A DNA stretch of 64,000 nt from JBAZDC01 sp041654595. Its GTDB lineage: Bacteria; Pseudomonadota; Gammaproteobacteria; Burkholderiales; Burkholderiaceae_B. Where the stretch lies: NCBI GenBank assembly GCA_964551305.1, contig CAZKBT010000008.1, positions 1-64,000 on the forward strand, given 5' to 3'. The notes below the pieces were generated by a model. The model had not been told where the DNA came from and searched no databases. It worked only from the letters and a program-made list of their open reading frames with translations. A program made the position numbers and the translations under genes. Below are positions 1-8,215 of the stretch, one piece after another (the stretch's first letter is position 1; the number at the start of each line of letters is the position of its first letter).

Positions 1-2
1 CC

Positions 3-614
3 GATGCGGCCGATCTCGTCACCAGCGACGTGGACGAAAACGACCGGCCCTTCATTACCGGCGAGCGCACGGTCGAAGGCTTCTTCCGTACCCGCGCCGG
101 GATGGATCAAGCCATTTCACGGGGTCTGGCTTATGCGCCGTATGCGGATCTCCTGTGGTGCGAAACGTCCACGCCCAACCTGGAGTACGCGCGTACCTTT
201 GCCGAAGCCATACACCGGCAGTTCCCCGGCAAGCTCTTGGCATACAACTGCTCGCCTTCGTTCAACTGGAAGAAAAACCTGGACGACGATACGATCGCCC
301 GGTTCCAGCGCGAGCTGGGTGCCATGGGTTACAAATTCCAGTTCATTACGCTGGCCGGTTTCCACGCGTTGAACTACGGCATGTTCGATCTGGCGCACGG
401 CTATGCGCGCCGCCAGATGAGCGCTTTCGTGGAGCTTCAGCAAAAGGAATTCGCCGCCGCCGACCTGGGCTTCACCGCCGTCAAGCACCAGCGTGAAGTG
501 GGCACCGGCTACTTCGACGCCGTGACCCAGGTGATCGAAGGAGGACGGTCCTCGACCACGGCTTTGACGGGATCCACCGAAGAACAGCAGTTCCACGAGG
601 CCGAAGTCGCGTAA
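3..614 (+). CDS. aceA: Isocitrate lyase, C-terminal part (5' end outside window)
   Basis: Isocitrate lyase splits isocitrate into succinate and glyoxylate in the glyoxylate bypass, which allows growth on acetate and fatty acids. The reading frame is open from the left edge, so the start and the catalytic KKCGH region are not visible. The visible 203 residues contain the conserved stretches [35 protein letters not shown] and [14 protein letters not shown], followed by the typical [14 protein letters not shown] tail. The gene ends at an inverted repeat. Identification is secure; only the N-terminal half is missing because of the window edge. Confidence 0.97.
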   Translation, partial: DAADLVTSDVDENDRPFITGERTVEGFFRTRAGMDQAISRGLAYAPYADLLWCETSTPNLEYARTFAEAIHRQFPGKLLAYNCSPSFNWKKNLDDDTIARFQRELGAMGYKFQFITLAGFHALNYGMFDLAHGYARRQMSAFVELQQKEFAAADLGFTAVKHQREVGTGYFDAVTQVIEGGRSSTTALTGSTEEQQFHEAEVA

Positions 615-634
615 GGCGGTTCCGGTCGCCTCCT

Positions 635-680
635 GCAAGCCGCCGGCCTATTGATCTACGTCAATGCGCCGGCGGCTTGC
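635..680 (+). terminator. Inverted repeat after aceA (probable terminator) whose loop carries an FNR box
   Basis: Thirteen-base arms GCAAGCCGCCGGC (635-647) and GCCGGCGGCTTGC (668-680) are perfectly complementary, with a 20-nt loop. It lies 20 nt after the aceA stop, as expected for a terminator, although only a weak T-run follows. The loop contains the FNR-like site listed separately, so the same DNA may serve both the end of aceA and the start of the next gene. Confidence 0.6.
651..664 (+). promoter_or_regulatory. FNR/ANR-type box upstream of the ccoI-like gene
   Basis: TTGATCTACGTCAA matches the FNR/ANR consensus TTGAT-N4-ATCAA at nine of ten conserved positions. Its centre (657.5) would place a class II start site at about 699. 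A weak -10-like hexamer TAGCCT lies at 688-693. An fnr gene lies at the other end of the same locus. The match is seen directly; binding is inferred. Confidence 0.65.
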
Positions 681-700
681 TTCGTTGTAGCCTAGCGGTC

Positions 701-1663
701 ATGCGCACATTCTCCATTTTTTCCATTCCCGCGGACATGCCGGCCTCGGAACGGCTCAAGCGCCGCCACATGCTGGCGCGCATGGGCTTGGCCTTGCTCG
801 TGATGATGCAGGTGATGATGTTCGCATTTCCTGGTTATCTGCGTTCGCGCGCCAGCCCGACGGACAACCTGGTTCTCTACGATCAGGCGCTGGTCCTGAT
901 GAATTGGATCAGCCTGGTTCTGACCGTTCCCGTCGTGCTTTATTGCGCGTGGCCCGTATGGCAGGGATCCTGGCGCCAACTGCGCCGGGGGCGGATCGGC
1001 ATGGACGTTCCCGTTGCGTTGGGCATAGCCGCGGCTTTCCTGCCCAGCGTGTACGCAACCTGGGCGCATCGAGGCGAAGTGTATTTCGACTCCGTCACGA
1101 TGTTCGTGGCTTTTCTTTTGACGGCCCGCTATCTCGAGCTTTGCGCGCGCCAATCGGTCACTGTGGACGGCTCGCACGGCACGATCGAGGATGCGCGACG
1201 CGCGGTCACGGGGCGCGCCGACACCCTGGCATTCTGGTTCGTCGCCGTTCAGCTTGCCCTGGCGTTTCTGGCGGCAGGGGGCTGGTACCTGTACATATCC
1301 CCGGAAAGGGCGCTGTCCGTCATGATCGCCATGCTGGTCATGAGCTGTCCTTGCGCCATGGCGATGTCGGTGCCGACCGCCGTGGCCTCGGCCCATGCGG
1401 CGTTGGTGAAGCGGCCGGCGGCGTCGCCCGCCGAGGTGAACGGCTTGGCGGCCGCGACGGACCGGGTGGCGCGCCAGAACCTATACGGCTCCGTGGCTTG
1501 GCACTTGCTCATGACGCCCTTGGCGGCGGCGGGCCTGGTCGCCCCCTGGGTAGCGGCGGTGACGATGTTGCTGTCCTCCTTGGCGGTCGTGGCCAATTCC
1601 CTGCGCCTGTTCCGCGGACATTCCCGCGCCGACGCGCCCGCCTGGAACAAAGCGGCGGCCTGA
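701..1663 (+). CDS. CcoI/FixI-like copper P-type ATPase reduced to its membrane core
   Basis: The position (before ccoS-ccoN) and sequence are those of CcoI, the Cu+-exporting P1B ATPase needed for cbb3 oxidase assembly. Eight hydrophobic segments are visible (about residues 24-47, 64-86, 101-121, 127-148, 174-198, 206-236, 260-279, 282-304), with CcoI signatures MDVPVALGIAAAF, EVYFDSVTMF, the CPC motif (216-218) and an RQNL motif before helix 7. CcoI proteins are usually about 750-800 residues; this one has 320. No N-terminal HMA domain, no actuator domain with TGE (the loop is about 27 residues, 148-174), and no phosphorylation/nucleotide domain with DKTGT (the loop is about 23 residues, 236-258) are present, so it cannot be an ATP-driven pump. 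The frame is intact throughout. ATG 701 is chosen; a TTG at 677 and an ATG at 737 are alternatives. Confidence 0.85.
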   Translation: MRTFSIFSIPADMPASERLKRRHMLARMGLALLVMMQVMMFAFPGYLRSRASPTDNLVLYDQALVLMNWISLVLTVPVVLYCAWPVWQGSWRQLRRGRIGMDVPVALGIAAAFLPSVYATWAHRGEVYFDSVTMFVAFLLTARYLELCARQSVTVDGSHGTIEDARRAVTGRADTLAFWFVAVQLALAFLAAGGWYLYISPERALSVMIAMLVMSCPCAMAMSVPTAVASAHAALVKRPAASPAEVNGLAAATDRVARQNLYGSVAWHLLMTPLAAAGLVAPWVAAVTMLLSSLAVVANSLRLFRGHSRADAPAWNKAAA

Positions 1664-1678
1664 GCGCGCCGTCGCGTT

Positions 1679-1873
1679 ATGGAATCGCTGTTTCTTCTTT
1701 TACCCATATCCCTGGTCCTGGTCGTGTTGATCGGGGCGGCGTTCTGGTGGGCGGTGTTCGCGGGGCAGTTCGACGATGCCGGCCAGGCAGGCCGATCGAT
1801 ACTCGAGGACGACGATAGTCCGCAGGCTCAGGACGGCGGGCAATCCGAAGAAAGCGATGAAGAGCCCGGATAG
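1679..1873 (+). CDS. ccoS: cbb3-type cytochrome oxidase assembly protein CcoS
   Basis: CcoS is a small single-pass membrane protein needed for insertion of heme and copper into the catalytic subunit of cbb3 oxidase. The 64-residue product has the family pattern: an N-terminal helix (about residues 4-24, rich in L/V/I), the motif GAAFWWAVFAGQFDD and an acidic tail. It starts 15 nt after the ccoI-like gene and precedes ccoN, the usual order. Identification rests on size, motif and context and is firm. Confidence 0.93.
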   Translation: MESLFLLLPISLVLVVLIGAAFWWAVFAGQFDDAGQAGRSILEDDDSPQAQDGGQSEESDEEPG

Positions 1874-1915
1874 TGTCGTTAATTTACATCGGTATTTGGG
1901 CGGACTGACTCGATC

Positions 1916-1929
1916 TTGACGCAAATCAA
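1916..1929 (+). promoter_or_regulatory. FNR/ANR-type box of the ccoNOQP promoter
   Basis: TTGACGCAAATCAA differs from TTGAT-N4-ATCAA at one conserved base. A -10-like CATGAT at 1952-1957 is centred 32 nt from the box centre. That is the class II FNR geometry (box at -41.5), predicting a start at about 1964 and a leader of about 34 nt to ccoN. The sequences are seen; low-oxygen activation is inferred from FNR biology. Confidence 0.75.
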
Positions 1930-1997
1930 GGCGCTTGACGCCGGGCGGCGCCATGATGGCGGCGAATTATTCGTTTATCTGTTATTAGGGGAAGAGT

Positions 1998-3485
1998 ATG
2001 GGCACTTCCGATACGCTCGGAAAACCCGTCGAAGTCTTCAATTATGGCGTGGTCAGGCAGTTTACGATCATGACGGTAATTTGGGGCATCGTGGGCATGC
2101 TGGTCGGCGTGTGGATCGCCGCGCAACTGATCTGGCCGCAATTGAATTTCGACATTGCCTGGCTAAGCTATGGCCGTTTGCGGCCTTTGCATACGAACGC
2201 CGTCATATTCGCTTTCGGTGGCAGCGCATTGTTCGCGACTTCCTATTACGTGGTGCAGCGTACCTGTCAGGCGCGGCTGTTTTGCGACTGGCTGGCGTCT
2301 TTCACGTTCTGGGGCTGGCAGATTGTCATCGTGGCGGCCGTGATCACCTTGCCTCTGGGTTATACCTCGTCCAAGGAATACGCCGAGCTGGAATGGCCCA
2401 TCGATATCCTGATCACCCTGGTCTGGGTGGCGTTCGCCGTGGTGTTCTTCGGCACCATCGTCAAGCGCCGGGTGAAGCACATCTACGTGGCCAACTGGTT
2501 TTTCGGCTCGTACATCCTGACCATCGCCTTGCTGCATATCTTCAACAACCTGGCGCTGCCGGTTTCCTGGTTCAAGTCCTACTCCGCCTATGCCGGGGTG
2601 CAGGACGCCATGGTGCAGTGGTGGTACGGCCATAACGCCGTCGGCTTCTTCCTTACGACGAGCTTCCTGGGCATGATGTACTACTTCGTTCCCAAGCAGG
2701 CCGGGCGTCCCATCTTCTCCTATCGCTTGTCCATCGTCCACTTCTGGGCGCTGGCGTTCACCTACATGTGGGCTGGTCCGCACCATCTGTTGTTCACCTC
2801 GCTGCCCGATTGGACCCAATCCCTGGGCATGACGTTCTCGCTGATTTTGCTGGCTCCGTCCTGGGGCGGCATGATCAACGGCATCATGACGATGTCGGGC
2901 GCCTGGCACAAGCTGCGCACCGACCCCATCCTGAAGTTCCTGGTGGTCGCCTTGTCGTTCTACGGCATGGCCACGTTCGAGGGATCGATGATGTCCATTC
3001 GCACGGTCAACGCCCTGTCGCACTACACCGACTGGACGATAGGCCACGTGCACTCCGGCGCGCTGGGCTGGGTCGCCATGATCACTTTCGGCTCGCTGTA
3101 TTACCTGATTCCCCGCCTGTACGGCCGTACGAGCATGGCGAATATGAAGCTGGTCGAGCTTCATTTCTGGGTCGCCACCCTGGGCGTCGTGCTGTACATC
3201 GCCGCGATGTGGATCGCCGGCGTGATGCAGGGGATGATGTGGCGCGCCACCGGCCCGGACGGCATGTTGACCTACAGCTTCGTGGAAGCCGTGCGGGCGA
3301 CCTATCCCTTCTACGTCATTCGCCTGTTGGGCGGCGCGCTCTTTCTGAGCGGCGTGGTGATCATGGCCTGGAATACCTGGCTTACGGTCCGGCAGGGGCA
3401 GCAACGCGTGAACCCGACCGTGCCCCTTTATAGCCCTGATGCGCGCGATCCCGCGTTTATCGGTCCGGCATCCGCAACGGCTTGA
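1998..3485 (+). CDS. ccoN: cbb3-type cytochrome c oxidase subunit I (catalytic)
   Basis: CcoN is the heme-copper catalytic subunit of the high-affinity cbb3 oxidase; it reduces O2 to water in the inner membrane under microaerobic conditions and pumps protons. The 495-residue product is strongly hydrophobic (about 12 helices). Metal-ligand motifs visible include [11 protein letters not shown] (H65), the GHNAVGF helix (H212), GPHHLL (H262/H263) and GHVHSG (H350/H352, heme ligands). A purine-rich site GGGGAAG lies a few bases before ATG 1998. It is the first gene of ccoNOQP, behind the FNR box. Confidence 0.98.
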   Translation: MGTSDTLGKPVEVFNYGVVRQFTIMTVIWGIVGMLVGVWIAAQLIWPQLNFDIAWLSYGRLRPLHTNAVIFAFGGSALFATSYYVVQRTCQARLFCDWLASFTFWGWQIVIVAAVITLPLGYTSSKEYAELEWPIDILITLVWVAFAVVFFGTIVKRRVKHIYVANWFFGSYILTIALLHIFNNLALPVSWFKSYSAYAGVQDAMVQWWYGHNAVGFFLTTSFLGMMYYFVPKQAGRPIFSYRLSIVHFWALAFTYMWAGPHHLLFTSLPDWTQSLGMTFSLILLAPSWGGMINGIMTMSGAWHKLRTDPILKFLVVALSFYGMATFEGSMMSIRTVNALSHYTDWTIGHVHSGALGWVAMITFGSLYYLIPRLYGRTSMANMKLVELHFWVATLGVVLYIAAMWIAGVMQGMMWRATGPDGMLTYSFVEAVRATYPFYVIRLLGGALFLSGVVIMAWNTWLTVRQGQQRVNPTVPLYSPDARDPAFIGPASATA

Positions 3486-3496
3486 GGATTGAAAAA

Positions 3497-4156
3497 ATGG
3501 CTGACAAGGAAAATCGCTTTTTCTCACACAAGACGCTGGAAAAGAACGTCGGTCTGCTGATGCTGTTCAGCTTTCTGGTCGTCACCTTCGCGGGCTTCGC
3601 GCAGATTCTGCCGCTGTACTTCCAACACTCGACCACCCAGCCGATTGAGGGCGTCGATCCCTACGAGCCGCTGGCGCTGATCGGGCGTGACATCTACGTG
3701 CGCGAAGGCTGTGTCGGCTGTCACTCGCAGCAGATACGCATGCTCAGCTCCGAGGTGCAGCGCTACGGTCCGTACTCGCTGGCCGGAGAATCGGTCTATG
3801 ACCGGCCCTTCCTTTGGGGCTCCAAGCGCACCGGTCCGGACCTGGCGCGGGTCGGTGGGCTTTATACCGACGATTGGCACCGTATCCACTTGCGCAACCC
3901 GCGCGACGTGGTGCGTGAATCCAATATGCCCGCTTATCCCTGGCTGCAGTTCGCCTCGGTGGCCAAAGCCGACGTCCAGGAGCGCATGAAGGTATTGCGG
4001 CAGCTCGGCGTGCCGTACACCGACGAGCAGATCGAGAAGGCGCCCGAGCAGTTGCAGGGCAAGTCCGAAGAGGACGCCTTGATCGCCTACCTGCAGGGGC
4101 TGGGCCGCGCGGGCCGCGACGCCGCCGCCCAGGCCGTCGCCGCCGGAGGTAAGTAA
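3497..4156 (+). CDS. ccoO: cbb3-type cytochrome c oxidase subunit II (monoheme c)
   Basis: CcoO is the membrane-anchored monoheme cytochrome c subunit that passes electrons to CcoN. The 219-residue product has one N-terminal helix (about residues 18-40), a heme-attachment site CVGCH at 72-76 and a probable axial methionine in SNMPAYPW (M144). ATG 3497 is chosen over an in-frame TTG at 3482 that overlaps the ccoN stop. It starts 11 nt after ccoN and is followed after 2 nt by ccoQ. Confidence 0.97.
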   Translation: MADKENRFFSHKTLEKNVGLLMLFSFLVVTFAGFAQILPLYFQHSTTQPIEGVDPYEPLALIGRDIYVREGCVGCHSQQIRMLSSEVQRYGPYSLAGESVYDRPFLWGSKRTGPDLARVGGLYTDDWHRIHLRNPRDVVRESNMPAYPWLQFASVAKADVQERMKVLRQLGVPYTDEQIEKAPEQLQGKSEEDALIAYLQGLGRAGRDAAAQAVAAGGK

Positions 4157-4158
4157 AC

Positions 4159-4365
4159 ATGGCCATCCTGAATGCGATCGGCACTGTATTGGCATTCGTG
4201 ACATTCATCGGAATCGTTTTCTGGGCGTTTTCGCGGGGCCGTAAAAAGGACAACGATGAAGCGGCGATGCTGCCTTTCGCCTTGCCCGACGAGGGCGAGG
4301 CCGGGGATGAGCAAGACGCGGCCGCCGACGGTACAACAAAAAGGGACGAAGAGGGCCTTAAATGA
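4159..4365 (+). CDS. ccoQ: cbb3-type oxidase small subunit CcoQ/FixQ
   Basis: CcoQ is a small single-helix subunit that stabilises the cbb3 complex. The 68-residue product has one helix (about residues 5-24) ending in FWAFSRGRKKDNDEA, the family signature, and an acidic, probably disordered C-terminus. Its stop overlaps the ccoP start (ATGA at 4362-4365), which implies translational coupling. Confidence 0.93.
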   Translation: MAILNAIGTVLAFVTFIGIVFWAFSRGRKKDNDEAAMLPFALPDEGEAGDEQDAAADGTTKRDEEGLK

Positions 4366-5303
4366 GTGATTTCATAAATTCCTATTGGAGCCATTTCATC
4401 ATCGCTCTCGCGGTGGGTGGGCTGATCTTCTGTCTCTGGCTGTTGTATTCCCAACGAGGCTGGCTCAAAAGCCACATCGATCAAGTCGAAGATACGGGAC
4501 ACGTATGGGACGGCAATCTGCGCGAGTTGAACAACCCCATCCCGCGCTGGTGGGTAGTGATGTACATCCTGACCTGTGTCTTTACGGTGGGCTACTGGTA
4601 TCTATATCCGTCCCTGGGGTCGATCCAGGGCGCTTTGGGCTATAGTAGCGCCGCCCAGGTCAAGCAGGAGCTGGACGCCTTGCGCGAGCAGGTCAAGCCT
4701 ATCTTCGCCCGCTACCAAGGCATGTCCATACCGGAGATCGCGGCAGACACCGAAGCGCGCGGCATCGGGCAGCGCTTGTTCCTGAACCATTGCGCCCAAT
4801 GCCATAGCTCGGACGCCCGCGGAGGCGCGGGTTTTCCGGACCTGACGGACAAGGATTGGCTGTACGGCGGAGAGCCCGAGCAGATCCAGACGACGATCAC
4901 CAAGGGCCGCCATGGCGTCATGCCGGCCTGGAACGGTCAGATCAAGCCCGACGAAGCGGCGGACATCGCGCAGTACGTGCGCTCGTTGTCGGGCCTGGCC
5001 GCCGACGCGTTGCGCATCATTCCCGGAAAACGCGGATTCCAGACTTATTGCGTGGCTTGCCACGGCGTGGACGGCAAGGGCAACCAGGCCCTGGGCGCCC
5101 CCAATTTGACGGACGACGTCTGGCTGTACGGCAGCTCCCAGGCCTCCATCGTCGACACCATCCTGAACGGCCGCGAAAACAGCATGCCCGCACAGGAAAA
5201 CATCCTGTCCGAGGACCAGATCCGTATTCTTACCGCATGGGTTTGGGGATTGTCCAACAGTTCGGGTACGGCCGGTTCGGGCGCCGCCGTGTCGGCGCGC
5301 TAG
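4362..5303 (+). CDS. ccoP: cbb3-type cytochrome c oxidase subunit III (diheme c)
   Basis: CcoP is the diheme cytochrome c that brings electrons into the cbb3 oxidase. The 313-residue product has two N-terminal helices (about residues 11-29 and 63-83) and two cytochrome c domains with CAQCH (144-148) and CVACH (230-234). Each is followed by a candidate methionine ligand (VMPAW, SMPAQ). It overlaps ccoQ by four bases. Length and domain order are normal for the two-helix class. Confidence 0.98.
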   Translation: MSDFINSYWSHFIIALAVGGLIFCLWLLYSQRGWLKSHIDQVEDTGHVWDGNLRELNNPIPRWWVVMYILTCVFTVGYWYLYPSLGSIQGALGYSSAAQVKQELDALREQVKPIFARYQGMSIPEIAADTEARGIGQRLFLNHCAQCHSSDARGGAGFPDLTDKDWLYGGEPEQIQTTITKGRHGVMPAWNGQIKPDEAADIAQYVRSLSGLAADALRIIPGKRGFQTYCVACHGVDGKGNQALGAPNLTDDVWLYGSSQASIVDTILNGRENSMPAQENILSEDQIRILTAWVWGLSNSSGTAGSGAAVSAR

Positions 5304-5316
5304 GACGTAATCCGCC

Positions 5317-6822
5317 ATGCTTGAAACGCCGTCCGAGGACACAACCGCCAATGCCGGGCCGGCGACCGATGCGCCGGCCTGGCAACCCGCCCAGATAAGC
5401 AGGACCAGGCCGGAACCTTCTCCGCATCTGGAGAAGGCGCTGGCCGACGTGCGCAGCAAGATCTATCCACGCGCCGTCACGGGGATATTCGCGCGTTGGC
5501 GCATCATCATGGTGGTGTTGACGCAGCTGATTTTTTACGGTCTGCCTTGGCTGCAATGGAACGGCCGGCAAGCGGTTCTGTTCGATCTGGGCGCGCGCAA
5601 GTTTTATCTCTTCGGCATGGTCCTGTGGCCGCAGGACGTCATCTACCTGGCGGTTTTGCTGGTCATTTCCGCGTTCTCGCTGTTTCTGTTCACGGCAATC
5701 GCGGGGCGACTTTTCTGCGGCTATGCCTGTCCGCAGACGGTCTATACGGAAATCTTCATGTGGGTGGAGCGCCGCATCGAAGGCGACCGGCTGGCCCGGA
5801 TACGCCTGGACGAGCAACCCTGGAGCTGGCGCAAGCTGCGCATCAAGGCCGCCAAGCACATCGTCTGGATACTGATCGCTTGGTGGACGGGATCGACGTT
5901 CATCGGCTATTTCTCGCCCATACGCGAACTCGGCATGGATTTGTTGAACCTCTCGCTCGGGCCGTGGCAGTGGTTCTGGATGGTATTCTATGCCGTGGCC
6001 ACCTGGGGCAATGCGGGCTTTCTCCGAGAGGCCGTGTGCAAATACATGTGTCCCTACGCGCGTTTCCAGAGCGTGATGGTCGATAACGACACGATGGTCG
6101 TGACCTACGACTACGTCCGCGGCGAGCCGCGTGGAGGGCGCTCGCGCAAGATCGACCATAAAGGCGCGGGCATGGGAGATTGCGTGGATTGCAGCATGTG
6201 CGTGCAGGTTTGCCCCACCGGCATCGACATCCGCGACGGCTTGCAGTACATGTGCATCGGCTGCGGCGCATGCGTCGATGCCTGTGACCAGGTCATGGAC
6301 AAGATGCACTACGACAAAGGCCTGATCCGCTATACGTCGGCCAATGCCATCGAGCAGGATCTGGATCAGTCGCAGGTCCGCAAGCGGGCCGTTCGGCCGC
6401 GCGTCCTGATTTACACCGCCTTGCTGGTGGCCATCGTCGGCGTGTTTCTCTATGCCTTGACCACGCGCGACACCTTGCGCGTCGACGTCATACGGGACAG
6501 AGGGGTGCTGGGCCGCGAGGTGGCCGGAGGCGTAATAGAGAATATATACAGGTTGCAGGTGATGAACGCCACCGAACAGCCCATGCAGCTGACCGTCAGC
6601 GCCGGTGGCTTGCCGGACGTCAGCGTCACCCTGCCCGAGCAGCAGGGCGATAGCCTGACCATCGAGGCGGCGTCCAACCGCCTGGTGCCCATCGTCGTGC
6701 ATGCGCCGGCCGGCGCGCTGGCGAGCGGCCTGCACGAGATAGAATTGGATGTGATCGGACGCCTGGAGGACGGCAGTGTAGGCGTCGCGACGGAACGCAC
6801 GACCTTTTTTGTTCCTAAATAA
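5317..6822 (+). CDS. ccoG: cbb3 oxidase accessory protein CcoG (polyferredoxin)
   Basis: CcoG/FixG is a membrane-bound 4Fe-4S protein that supports cbb3 assembly, in several bacteria as a cupric reductase. The 501-residue product has several hydrophobic segments and a CGYACPQTVYTE motif near residue 135. Two adjacent 4Fe-4S motifs, CVDCSMCVQVCP (near 289) and CIGCGACVDACD (near 313), follow, then a C-terminal beta-rich domain. It starts 13 nt after ccoP. Confidence 0.96.
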   Translation: MLETPSEDTTANAGPATDAPAWQPAQISRTRPEPSPHLEKALADVRSKIYPRAVTGIFARWRIIMVVLTQLIFYGLPWLQWNGRQAVLFDLGARKFYLFGMVLWPQDVIYLAVLLVISAFSLFLFTAIAGRLFCGYACPQTVYTEIFMWVERRIEGDRLARIRLDEQPWSWRKLRIKAAKHIVWILIAWWTGSTFIGYFSPIRELGMDLLNLSLGPWQWFWMVFYAVATWGNAGFLREAVCKYMCPYARFQSVMVDNDTMVVTYDYVRGEPRGGRSRKIDHKGAGMGDCVDCSMCVQVCPTGIDIRDGLQYMCIGCGACVDACDQVMDKMHYDKGLIRYTSANAIEQDLDQSQVRKRAVRPRVLIYTALLVAIVGVFLYALTTRDTLRVDVIRDRGVLGREVAGGVIENIYRLQVMNATEQPMQLTVSAGGLPDVSVTLPEQQGDSLTIEAASNRLVPIVVHAPAGALASGLHEIELDVIGRLEDGSVGVATERTTFFVPK

Positions 6823-6849
6823 CCCAGACCTGACGAGCAGGAGATCTTG

Positions 6850-7086
6850 ATGACCCACGTTGCTACCACGCCGGCCGATGAGGCTCGGAGCAAGCCATGG
6901 TGGCGGGAGCCCTGGCCCTGGATATTGATGGCCGGCCCCGCGGCCGCCGTGATCGGTTGTATTATTACGATCGTGCTGGCCGTGCAGACGTACGGCGACC
7001 AAGGCATCGATGACGGCGGCGTCAAGCGCGGCCTGGTCGTGACCAAGCAAAGTGTCGAGAGCCCGCCGGCCGCCGACGCGCGCTAA
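6850..7086 (+). CDS. ccoH: Short CcoH/FixH-like membrane protein
   Basis: CcoH (FixH) helps assemble cbb3 oxidase and contacts the complex through its membrane helix. This 78-residue product shows only the family's N-terminal part: WWREPWPWILMAGP, one helix (about residues 27-46) and the QTYGDQGIDDGG stretch. The usual periplasmic extension of FixH proteins (about 150 residues in total) is missing. GGAG just upstream supports ATG 6850. The assignment rests on the PWPW-helix motif and position after ccoG. Confidence 0.78.
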   Translation: MTHVATTPADEARSKPWWREPWPWILMAGPAAAVIGCIITIVLAVQTYGDQGIDDGGVKRGLVVTKQSVESPPAADAR

Positions 7087-7135
7087 AAGGCGGGCTTGCG
7101 CCGCTGCCCATAAAAAAGAAAAAGGAGATGACAGG

Positions 7136-7384
7136 ATGAAATGGCGTTCATGGATGCTGATTCTTTGGCCCTCATTCTTGATGGCCGGCGTGACCAGCGC
7201 GTTGGTGTTCGCCATGGTGGATCCCCTGGACGTCACGTTCTTCGGACACCTGGAGGCGGACCGGCAGCTCGTCTATGCGGGCGGTTTTTTTCTGTTCTGG
7301 ATCATGGCGGCCTTGTCCAGCGCGTTGACCATTTTCATTGCGCCCCGCTCCAAGCGCGATATCGATCCGTTCCTGGAAGAGTAG
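7136..7384 (+). CDS. Small two-helix membrane protein of the cbb3 locus (unknown function)
   Basis: I do not recognise a named family. The 82-residue product has two clear hydrophobic segments (about residues 5-28 and 46-69) and a charged tail, RSKRDIDPFLEE. A strong AAAGGAG site lies upstream and an AGG directly precedes ATG 7136. It lies between ccoH and fnr and reads in the cco direction, so a role in oxidase assembly is plausible but unproven. Confidence 0.7.
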   Translation: MKWRSWMLILWPSFLMAGVTSALVFAMVDPLDVTFFGHLEADRQLVYAGGFFLFWIMAALSSALTIFIAPRSKRDIDPFLEE

Positions 7385-7408
7385 GGCGTGCGTCGGACAG
7401 CCCCTGCC

Positions 7409-8137
7409 TTATGCGCAATCCGTCAAGGCCAATTCTTGCAGTCCGTGCATGTCTAGTATACGGATTTCACGCTGCTGGATGCGTAGCAGGCCTTCCCGGG
7501 CAAAACGGGAAAAAAGCCGGCTGACGGTTTCCAGCGTCAGCCCGAGATAGTTGCCGATTTCTTCGCGGGTCATGCGCAGCAGGAACTCGTTGGGCGAATA
7601 GCCCAGCGTCGCCAGTCTTTGGGACATGTTCAGGATGAACGCGGCTAGGCGCTGCTCCGAGCGCAACGAGCCTATGGCCATGAGCAGCTGGTGCGAGCGG
7701 TTGATCTCCTTGCTCATGAGACGGCGGAACTGATGTTGCAAAGCGGGCAGCTGCTGGGCGATGGCGTCCATTTCATTGATCCGGATGACACAGACCTCGC
7801 TGTCTTCCAGCGCAATGGCATGCGATACATGCCTGCTTTCCAGCAAGCCGTCCATGCCGACGATTTCGCCGGGCAGGAGAAATCCGGTGATTTGCAATTG
7901 TCCCGAGCTGCCTTCCAATTGCGTTTTGATCGAGCCCGAGCGTATGCCGTATATGGCGTCCGCCCGATCGCCGATACCGTACAGCGCGCTTCCCTTGGGC
8001 AGTCGAATCCGTTCCTTGATCAGCTCATCGAGGCGCTCCACATCCCCGCGGGACATGCCGACGGGAAGGCAGACTTCATTCAGCATGCAGGTCGAGCAGC
8101 GTGTCGACTCGGATTGCACGGGGATTCTCTTTTGCAT
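7409..8137 (-). CDS. fnr: FNR-type oxygen-sensing transcription regulator
   Basis: FNR proteins bind a [4Fe-4S] cluster without oxygen, dimerise and control anaerobic and microaerobic genes. The 242-residue product has the N-terminal cysteines C14, C17 and C23 and the distal C116, in FNR spacing. A cyclic-nucleotide-binding-like domain follows. In the C-terminal HTH helix, LETVSR supplies E203, S206 and R207, equivalent to E209/S212/R213 of E. coli FNR that read TTGAT half-sites. The gene converges on the cco cluster, whose promoters carry such sites. Confidence 0.95.
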   Translation of the reverse strand: MQKRIPVQSESTRCSTCMLNEVCLPVGMSRGDVERLDELIKERIRLPKGSALYGIGDRADAIYGIRSGSIKTQLEGSSGQLQITGFLLPGEIVGMDGLLESRHVSHAIALEDSEVCVIRINEMDAIAQQLPALQHQFRRLMSKEINRSHQLLMAIGSLRSEQRLAAFILNMSQRLATLGYSPNEFLLRMTREEIGNYLGLTLETVSRLFSRFAREGLLRIQQREIRILDMHGLQELALTDCA

Positions 8138-8215
8138 GGAATAAGGATTTGTAACCTAAAGTAATACGGCGTTTATCGATTTGCTCGGCTCATTGTAAGC
8201 CTTCTCGGGAAAAGT

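Noticed and set aside
701..1663. Frameshifted full-length ccoI
   Set aside because: The helices of all parts are in one frame and the missing domains are not found in other frames within this interval. The interval is too short to encode them, so the domains are truly absent.
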